Assembly: GCA_001411745.2 (NCBI GenBank)
Contig: LIQB01000007.1
Coordinates: 62,001-126,000, forward strand
Direction: 5' to 3'
DNA from: Psychrobacter glacincola
GTDB lineage: Bacteria > Pseudomonadota > Gammaproteobacteria > Pseudomonadales > Moraxellaceae
Length of the DNA stretch: 64,000 nucleotides
In this document: piece after piece, positions 1 to 8,300 of the stretch
How the letters are laid out: every line of letters begins with the position of its first letter
How positions within the stretch are numbered: position 1 is the first letter of the stretch
Notes under the pieces: model-generated
Told to the model about the DNA's origin: nothing
Seen by the model: the letters and a program-made list of their open reading frames with translations, nothing else
Databases searched by the model: none
Program-made: the position numbers and the translations under genes

Positions 1-30
1 AGGCTTACTCAATGATTAAAGCTTAAGGAC

Positions 31-1319
31 GTCCCCAAAGTTGGGGACATCTATTCATTTATGATGGTACGTTTTAGCTATTGGTATAAATAGTAATCAT
101 CGCTTTGGCAACTTGTATTCTATTTCTGGATTCGCATCAATGCCGATAATAGTATCGATTTTAACCCTCAGCCACTTATTTGGTTTGCCTGGTAAGTCTG
201 GTTCCGGAAGGAAGCCAGATTCGCGTTTACGATATATGGTCATATCAGACTTCCATCCAAACATTTCTTTTATATCTGCCGTCGTGTAGTAAATGCTTGT
301 CATAAAAACAACTCCTATATCACCTTAACTACAATCTATTGTTGATCACGTACATTTAATATATGGATGACTGGTACTAATTGAGGGTATCAGAATCTTG
401 GTGGTATTTGAAATGCGAAATTGGGTGCTGGCAGGTCAACATTAAATAGAAAGCTCTGTAAGTTTTTGACTTCAATAGGCATGCCCAAAGTTGGGCAGGG
501 GTCTCCTTAATTTGAGGAGACCTAGCATCCAAGTTAGTAAAAAAAGTCTCAGGCTTAAGCATATCTATTAAGAGCTATTAGACCCAATAAGGAATCCCCA
601 AACTTGGGGAATGGTAAATTTCGCCAAGCCATGGCGATAATCAATGTGTTTGCAGGATTGAGAAAACCTTATCAATATTCACTGTATCGATGAAATCGCT
701 TACTATAGGCGCAAGATGGGTAATCCAAATTTGGATTATTAGCAATATCAGCCACTTAGAAATAAATCGTGTATAAATGCACACTATTGGGTGTCCTCAA
801 TTTTGAGGATATCTTCTTTTTACGGCCAATCGATAGTGCAGTGCTAAGCGTTCATCATCATGATGAACGCTATAAAATACACAGTCACAAATCACAGCGA
901 TCGTTAGTGTGTTGGCAAGCATAGGTAATGAGTGATTAAGTTGTCTCTTTAGGTATTCAACTCAGGGTTGTAAACCCCGTAGTCCGTGCTTTCTGGTGCA
1001 ATACTTATCACTAGCCATGAAGGCGAGCCTCTCAAACTAAAACAGTTAAAACGTCGCTTAGCTTTGTAGTGGTTTCGTCCACACAGGCGATAAGGTAAGT
1101 AATACAGTTTTGTATAATGCGTAATAGTAAGCACCGATCAATAGTGAGAAAATAGGTAAATCATTTTTGAATTATCATTAGTATCAGGCGCTTAGAAGTT
1201 AGGGTGTACCAAATGGTACGCCCAAGTGCTGTTTATAATAATATTAGATAAATTGATTTTGAGGAGTGTAAAGCTTTTAACGCTTCTAATAGGGTGTTAA
1301 CTTCTTTACACCCTATTAG
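31..1319. repeat. Array of short palindromes with differing arms
   Basis: Inverted repeats, each read directly: 31-48 (GTCCCCAA/TTGGGGAC), 482-497 (TGCCCAA/TTGGGCA), 500-522 (GGTCTCCT/AGGAGACC), 595-610 (TCCCCAA/TTGGGGA), 721-738 (perfect, TAATCCAAA/TTTGGATTA), 794-809 (TCCTCAA/TTGAGGA), 847-871 (11-bp arms, AGCGTTCATCA), 1202-1223 (10-bp arms, one G-T pair) and 1286-1319 (12-bp arms, 10-nt loop). Many share a CAA-nn-TTG core while the outer arm bases change and stay complementary. They sit in DNA with no convincing gene. The function is unknown: origin, packaging signal, structured RNA or regulator sites are all possible. Confidence 0.8.
97..303 (-). CDS. Small AlpA/excisionase-like DNA-binding protein
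   Basis: This 68-residue protein has an N-terminal segment like the winged HTH of AlpA and MerR-like excisionases: IKEMFGW, then a recognition-helix-like stretch (MTIYRKRESGF), then a wing ending in a basic KWLRVKID. It carries no other domain. It sits at the left of the palindrome array, transcribed away from the two plus-strand HTH genes at 1514 and 1906. A role in excision or in control of the element is inferred from size, fold resemblance and position only. The start ATG at 303 is preceded by a purine-rich stretch on the minus strand. Confidence 0.6.
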   Translation of the reverse strand: MTSIYYTTADIKEMFGWKSDMTIYRKRESGFLPEPDLPGKPNKWLRVKIDTIIGIDANPEIEYKLPKR

Positions 1320-1513
1320 GCTTAGAAGTGAGTCTATCTATTTAATATTATTTGAGTCTGTGGCATATATTTGTGGAATGTTGATACCCGATACTCTTAT
1401 GATAGAAGTTTCAAGTTTAGTTATTATCCACAATTGAAGTATGTTTGTTCGCGTTATTAGAGCGAGATAAAACAGATATAAGCAAAGATAGTTAATCATT
1501 AACAAGGAGAGCG
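304..1513. other. Non-coding region with palindromes and one DnaA-box match
   Basis: About 1.2 kb without a convincing gene. It holds most of the palindrome array and, at 1424-1432, the sequence TTATCCACA, an exact match to the DnaA box consensus TTATNCACA. Short frames on the minus strand (377-562 and 949-1134) run through the palindromes, have no good ribosome site and resemble nothing, so I do not call them. An origin or packaging site is possible. One 9-mer match alone is weak evidence. Confidence 0.5.
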
Positions 1514-1792
1514 ATGATGGCTAAGAAGCTATGGAAGAACGTCACTGCAGACGAAAAAATGAAGATGAAGCAGTTTGTTATTAACAACCCACCGGACACG
1601 CCATTGACGCCTGAGTATGCTGCGAGCTACTTAGGTGTGTCAACAGCCACCCTGCAAAGTATGCGATGCCAAGACACCAATGGCATACGTTTCTTTAAGC
1701 CTAGCCATAGATGTATTGTTTACTATAAAAGTGATTTAGACGAATATCTAACAAGCCGGCCAGCATATCGTTGCACTTCGGAATATAAATAG
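1514..1792 (+). CDS. Small helix-turn-helix protein (excisionase/AlpA-like)
   Basis: A 92-residue protein with a strong ribosome site (AAGGAGAG) just before two adjacent ATGs; 1514 and 1517 are both possible starts. Residues about 30-75 hold an HTH_17-like arrangement: LTPEYAASYLGVS (first helices), TATLQSMRCQ (recognition helix), then a wing with RCIVYYKSDLDEYL, which matches the common excisionase ending. It is followed 113 bp later by another small HTH gene in the same direction. It probably regulates the element or acts in excision, but no specific partner can be named. Confidence 0.7.
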   Translation: MMAKKLWKNVTADEKMKMKQFVINNPPDTPLTPEYAASYLGVSTATLQSMRCQDTNGIRFFKPSHRCIVYYKSDLDEYLTSRPAYRCTSEYK

Positions 1793-1905
1793 CCATCTGT
1801 TAGTAAATAATCGTTGGCTGGCAAGCAAGCTTAGTGGTGCAATCCAACCATCAGTATTATTTGATTAGGCAAGGATGATTATCTCTATATTAATGAGAGG
1901 AAGAA

Positions 1906-2097
1906 ATGATTAAGTGGTTAAACTTAAGAGAAGTGACGGCCGAATGTGGCTTTAAAGACACACGCACATTTAAAGCTCATTATATGAATAAGTACCCACC
2001 AGATAGACAAATCGGTAATCGTAAATGGTGGAAACGCACGACAGTTGATTTTATTATAAAAACCGAGTTTCCAGATAATTACAGAGAGGAAGAATAA
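1906..2097 (+). CDS. Small helix-turn-helix protein
   Basis: A 63-residue protein preceded by GAGAGGAAGAA, a good ribosome site. The pattern LREVTAECGFKDTRTFKAH followed by a basic KWWKRTTVDFII resembles a MerR/AlpA-like winged helix. Together with the genes at 97-303 and 1514-1792 it makes three small putative DNA-binding proteins within 2 kb, bracketing the palindrome array. The protein is too short to hold another domain. Function is inferred from fold and context. Confidence 0.6.
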   Translation: MIKWLNLREVTAECGFKDTRTFKAHYMNKYPPDRQIGNRKWWKRTTVDFIIKTEFPDNYREEE

Positions 2098-2130
2098 CCA
2101 ATAATGGCGCTGTTTTATTGGCGTATTTTA

Positions 2131-2197
2131 ATTCCCACCGTTGGTGGTAATTCAACTTCCGTCACTGTTGGAAGTTGAATAACTACTTTAGGAGTTA
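2131..2197. repeat. Further hairpins after the small HTH gene
   Basis: Three adjacent inverted repeats. One at about 2131-2151 is centred on CCACC-G-TTGGTGG with one mismatch in the outer arms. One at 2150-2180 has perfect 11-bp arms (ATTCAACTTCC/GGAAGTTGAAT) and a 9-nt loop. A weaker TAACT/AGTTA pair lies at 2180-2197. No T-run follows the strong hairpin, so it is not a typical terminator. It resembles the palindromes at 31-1319. Confidence 0.6.
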
Positions 2198-2293
2198 TTT
2201 GTTAGAGAGTAGGTGCTACGGAGTTTACGCCTCGATGGTGAATACCGATGGGGGTAGACCGATTAATGAATATCTGCTATCAGGCGAATAGTA

Positions 2294-2326
2294 ATAAAAA
2301 GCCCACCGCTTAGGGTGAGCTTTGAA
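2294..2326 (-). terminator. Rho-independent terminator of the polyvalent-protein operon
   Basis: Read on the minus strand, AAAGCTCACCC and GGTGGGCTTTTT form an imperfect GC-rich stem followed by a T-run. It starts about 27 bp after the stop of the 2747-residue gene and would end that transcript. Confidence 0.7.
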
Positions 2327-2352
2327 CTTACAAAGATTACTCGGTAGTTGGA

Positions 2353-5300
2353 TTACATGCCGTCACGCACACCGTTCAACTCTTGTGCTAATGTGCCACG
2401 CCCTGACTTTGGTGCGAGCTTGATAACGCGATCCACCTTATCCATCTTCATCTCGCGGACGCGTCTTGCGATGTCGTTTGGCTTGATGATGATTTTTTGA
2501 TTAGGGTTTTTCTTGTTCCAGTCTTTGACCGCATCCCTTGCATCAGCGACCTTGGATTGATTACCTTCGACCACGCCAGCCGCCCACAGCGCACGTATGC
2601 TAGAAGCACGCAAGTTGTAGTAAGATGTTGACGACTGCCCAAGATAGTTAGCCTCTTGGATTTTAGATATGTCGCGTGGCTGGAAGCCAAAGAATTTGAA
2701 AGCAGCATCTACTGGTGTGACGTCAGCGACCTTATAGCCTTTCGTGTCTTTATATATACCAGACGTTGCCATACTCGTACCTTTCACAGCGTTTCTGACT
2801 GCGGTAGGCGCAAACTCTAACGCGCCTTTTTTGATGCTGGTACTATCAAGACTGGCAACACCTTTAGCAATATCTCTTGTGCCGGTAGCAACACGACCCA
2901 CAAAGTCACCAGCAGGACCCACTATCTCAAGTACATCACGCGAGTTGCTGGTGCGCTCTTTAAAGATACCTGTACCTGGTATTAGATTACCAAGACCCAA
3001 GCGACCTGATACATCGGTTGGTGAACCTGACACGCTTGAGATACCGCCATCAATGAAGTCGCCCGCCATCTCGCCCACCCATTCATCCAAGAATTGCTGA
3101 CGCACTTTCTTAGATGAAAAGTTATAACCCATGATTTGTCCAATACCATCTACCAAGTCTTCAGCATCTTCCATAAATGGTAAGCCGCCAGCACCACCTA
3201 GCAAGAACAATGTGCCAATCATAATACCGACCGCCTTACGACCAGCTGCACGCTCAGTCGATCCTTTCTCGCCTTGTGTCCATAAGCGGTGCATAAGCTC
3301 CATGTAAGACACGGTATAAGTTTTAAAGGTCATCAGCGTACCACCAACAGCACCGCGCCCCCAATTCATACGACTCGCCTTGTTATAAACAAATTGCGTT
3401 TCTTTGATTGAGTTGGTCGCAAACTCCGCTGGATTGTCCATGCCTTGTTCTTTCGCCATGCGATAGGCGGCCACAAATGTCACGCGGCGGTTGACTTGTT
3501 CTGCCAAACTAAATAACGACCCCCATGCCAGACTCACACGCGACAGCGAGTTACCTGCCAGCGCTTTTGCGTCACCAATTTTTGTACCGTCACCGGCACT
3601 TAATGGGTTCTTACCGCTGGCTTGTCTGAGTAAGTTATGGACCTCTTGCGGGCTAAGTGTGCCGTCTGCTTCAGCTCTTTCAATCGCTTCACGTAAATCT
3701 GTTTCAAAGTGATCTTTGTTCTTATTAATGGCAGCCTTGCCCCAATCAATCGATGATTTGTTTAACTGAGCAGCGGCTTTCATCGCACCACCGAATTGAC
3801 TGAGGTAGGGGAAGGACACAGCGATAGGCTGTGTTAAGTTGACCATGGCTGAGGCCACAGAGCCACCCAAGTATTGCGCGAACATCCAGCCACGAATAAC
3901 CTGACCTTCTTCCTGTGGGTTTTTAATGTACTGCGCCAGCTTAACCGCGGCGTCCTTTAATTGCCCTTCGCCTTTTGGAATCTCACTAATACTACGATCA
4001 AGGTTGCCCATGTTAAGAGCTGCTGAGGTATGGCGAGCATTTGAGTAGATAAAGCTGGCAAGCACACGGCCAACGTCCTCAGAGTAACCCTTGATACCTT
4101 TACGGTGCATGAGGCGTTTCATGGTACTTCGATTGTTTTTGGTGCGACGTAGATACTCTTGGAACGCATCATCAGCGGCTTTGTCGCCAGTAGCATCAAG
4201 CCCCATCATTTCACCAAACAATTCAGCTGTCTCTGGTGTCACGCCAGCGAATAGTTTGAACTCTTCGTTAGATAGAGCGCCGCGACTGATCGTATAACCG
4301 TCACCGTCGTACAGCGACTTCATCTCGACTTCCATCTTGCGAGCTTCATAGGCTGATTCAAACATACCAAAGTATTCACGGTTACCGTCAGCATCTACGA
4401 CATCAACTGTGTATTGTCCAAAACGTGACAGTGGCGCATAGCCATCATCGATAAGTTTATCAGTACGGAATTTTGACTCTTTGATATCCTTCAAAGTGTT
4501 TTTTAATGACTTCTCTTTTTTCGGGCTAGCTTGTATCAGGCTATTGATATGCTGCTCAATATTAAAGACGGCTTCGCGTAACGTGCCAGCCTCCATAACT
4601 TGCGCCTCAATAGCGGCCGCATCTTTACCTAAGCGGCGTAGCATGTCTGAGCGCGTCATACTATCAAGGCTATTGTCTGTAGCGGCGCGGAACTCTTTGT
4701 ATAACTCAATTTGCTGGTCATCAAGATTGAATTTAGATCGCAGCTCAGCATCTTTCCAAACAAGACCAGCGTTAACTTCTTCATCGATAATGCCATTGAT
4801 AAAGCGATTGGCTTGGATGTTGTTCATCTTGGCCAGTTCTTGCAGCTGTGCTGGCGTGATACGGTTAGCATCCTTTAGCATCTGCAATCTGTCTTGCTTA
4901 GAAGTAGCCATAGTTTTCTTGCGCCAGTCTTCAATGAGTACCGCTTTACCATCAAGGTCGCGGCCCCATAGTAGTGTACCTTCAAAGATAGGTTTGCTCA
5001 GAGCGTCGTTGTCTTTAGCACCAATGGCAGATTTAGTAATGTCTCGCAATGAGTCGAGCTGTGGCAACAATCTAGGCGCAAACTCACTGGCTTTTGAGGC
5101 GTAGAAACTCAAATCATTGATAAACTTCTCAGTGTTATCGAATACTGGTTTAAACATAGGGTTACGCTGTGCCAAGTTGTACATGGTGCCGATGGTCTTG
5201 TGCCACCATGATAGCTTACCGGGCGGAGCTGAAGATACCCAGTCGTAAAAGCGTGTCATGCTTTCTTTGGCAATGTTGCGTGGGTCCATTGGGTCATTTA

Positions 5301-8300
5301 TACCACCAGCAGCGCGACTAAACTTCATGCCGTCGTTTGCTTGGCTGTAGCGAATGTCATCGTTATTGTAGTCAAACGCGCCGGTATTGTTTGTGGCAGA
5401 CTTAATATTACTTGCGTCAAAAACAATAACTACTTTGGCTGGGCCTTGTGAGAATTCAGAACTAACGTCATCAAGCACATTGTCGTTTACAACCCCATCA
5501 TAAATACCAGTGGCGTAGTTTTCCGCGGCTTCTTTATTCACACCCCAAAAACCCTCACCCTTAGCGTCTTGAACAAACGGCGCTTGTGAGTTGATGAACA
5601 CAGCCTTTGTTCTATCGGTGGCGTTATTGAATGCTTGGTCATATGCTGCTTTTCTAGCCGCTTCAAAGTTTCTTTCAGCGTCTTTTATGGCGGCATATTC
5701 TTTTTTGGTCAGCTCTTGGATTTCATCACCAGTCTTGCCCTCAGCTTCGAGCATGTATCTTTTATCATTAAAAGTACGTGCAACCTTAAACTGATTAGAT
5801 TTAGCTGCAAACACTTTTTTTTCTTTTGCTAGATCAACTGCATACCCTGCCGCCATTCTAGCGTTATCGGTAAAGAACATGCCCATCATACCGTTATTGC
5901 GCTCAGGCACAGACCTGCCCATATCGAACGCCCAAAAATCACTCTTTGCACCATGGTACATAACCAATGGCTCGCCATTTTCATCTAGTATCTTAGACGC
6001 ATTAACCGGGTCATTCTCCCAATCACCGAACCACTGCTTGAATGCTGGTGTACGAACTTGCAGCCATTGCTGCTCATTCAAGTTACTAGGCTTGCCGTTA
6101 GGGGCTTTTCTTGGTTCGGCTGCCTGTTCTTTCTTAACAGTGCTGATCTGTTCTTCAGGTGCGTTGATACCCTCAAAACTATTAACTGACGACTCTATGT
6201 TGAGTAGCGGCGTCCGTGTGCGAGTCTCTACCATACGTTCAGCTAGTGCCAACACGTCTTTTGAGTTAATTTTAACGGGTACGCCAAGCGTATTTTTTAA
6301 CCATGACCGGATAGCCATAATCATACGATTAATCATGCCAGAGACTTTACCCTGCTTACCTTGCTGGCGTGACGCCAAAGTAATCAGGTAGGGCAGGTAT
6401 TCGTCAAGCGCGTCTTGCTCGTTGCGGGCAATTTTATCAGCCATGGCTTTTGCTTCTACGGCCAATGGGTCGCCCGCTTTAACCATGGCATCAAAATCTT
6501 TCATCAAGGCGGCATAAGCCTTGTCACTCATCATGGTTTGCAAGCCACCATGACCGCCAAGCTCATGGAGAAATGTTGGGATGATCATCTCGTCTGATAA
6601 GTTATCGGCAATCAAGGTTGCCTTGCCGTTGTGATACAGCCCATCTACATCGTTTGGAATGGTTAGCCTGCCGTCCTGTACAAAGTCAGACAGCATTTTT
6701 ATATCAAACTTTCCGTCAGCCATGAGCTTGGCAATAGTCTCTTTGCCGAACTTATTATTTAACTTGCCAAGCACTTGTTTGAGCGTAGTGCTAGTGGTGC
6801 CCTTAACATTATCTGTGTTGGTTGCAGCGCGGCTGAATTTTGCATCATCTGTTATTGGTACAACTGACTTAGGCTTGGATCTTGGCTCAGTCTTAGCAGC
6901 TGATTTTCCTGTTTCCGCTTTTACTACAGAAGACTGAGACGTTTTCATTGGGTTAGAAACCACTGTTTCCTGTTTTGCTACAGGTGATTGAGGTTTGGCT
7001 TGTTGTTCCTCTTGAAATTTACTAGACAGCTTCAGGAACGACTCAGGATTGTATTGCGCTTCATCACGTATAAAGTCACGCGCATTCACTCCTTGTGCTT
7101 CAAGCTTACCCTTATATGCTTTGACCATCGCGGCACCATACTGCTTGTAAGCTACTTGGGCCTTCTCTTTGATTGGTAATAGGCGTTCTTTCTCCACCTC
7201 CGCCTTCTCGGTGTTTTTAGCCTTCACTTCATCAAGTTTTTTGGCATCGATTTTTGCTTTATCGCGCTTATAACCATCAAGCTCTTTATCTATGTTGCGT
7301 GTACGGTTTGGGATGGATAGCTCACCATGATCTAGTCGATTGTCATCGTTGAATCCATACTTTTTTGAGAGCTCGCTTATAGAGCTATCATCTTGGGCTG
7401 TTGCGTTGTTAGCAGCAACCTCTGGAGTAGCAGCTGGCAAGTCCTGTACTACTGGACCTCTATTTCCATTGATTGCAGGGGTAGGTGCTGAGGTTTGCTC
7501 ATCGTCAAATGATAGACCGCCTTGTTTAGGGTTGCCTCTACCAGTAATAGCATTGATACGTGCTTGAATGTTATCGCCTATGGCTTTGGCTGAACGTCGA
7601 TTGTCAGAGAACACTTTAAGCATCTCAGTCGCGCCAGCGCTTAACCCTTCACCAAACATATCGTCTTGACTTAGATAAGTCTCTACGTCTTGACCGCTCT
7701 TAACAATATCAATATATGCTTGTGCTGCATCGCCCAAGTCTGTAGCTAATGTATTGGTAAAAGCGTCACCACTTTTTACTTTACTATTAATCTGGCTTAT
7801 TTGTGGTGCTTTACTGGTCAACGTTTTAAGAATGTTTTGCGAGCCTTCCCCTAGCGTCTCAGATATAGCAGTCACTAAGTTTGGTGCATTGTATGCATCT
7901 TGAATGATGGCAGATTCAACACGTCGTTTACCTTCTTGTGATAACGCGCCAGCATCATCCATCATGGCTGATTGCTCGGTAGCAGGGAGGCCAGATATAA
8001 AGTTTTTAACGTAGCTGCTGCTTTGATATAAATTTATATTACCATCGGCACCAAAAGCTAATTGGCTGGCGTCAGGTAGCCGCTTAGCGTCGACTACTGC
8101 TTGTTCTGTTGAGCTCATGCGAGCAACCGCTGGCTGGTTCGCTACTGCTGCAAACTCATTTCTATCCATATCGGACATATTACGACGTACCAGTACCGGC
8201 GCTTGCATATTATTAACAGCATTTGTATCAAGGCCATACTTGCCAGCGCTCTCACTGACAAACTGCCGGTATGCCTGCGCTTTCTCGCCACCTTGTTGAT

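Noticed and set aside
377..562. Minus-strand frame of 61 codons
   Set aside because: It runs through two palindromes, lacks a ribosome site and resembles no protein; the palindromes explain the sequence better.
949..1134. Minus-strand frame of 61 codons
   Set aside because: No ribosome site, atypical composition and no resemblance to any family.
31..1319. A CRISPR array in the repeat-rich left region
   Set aside because: The units are palindromes with different arm sequences and irregular spacing. There is no constant repeat with uniform spacers and no cas gene.
1..2300. Left attachment site of the element in the window
   Set aside because: I looked for a copy of the tRNA-Arg 3' end and found none, so the left boundary is outside.
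4481..5104. Long plus-strand frame (207 codons) inside the polyvalent gene
   Set aside because: It is a shadow of the minus-strand gene, whose domains are clear; the shadow has no ribosome site or recognisable motif.
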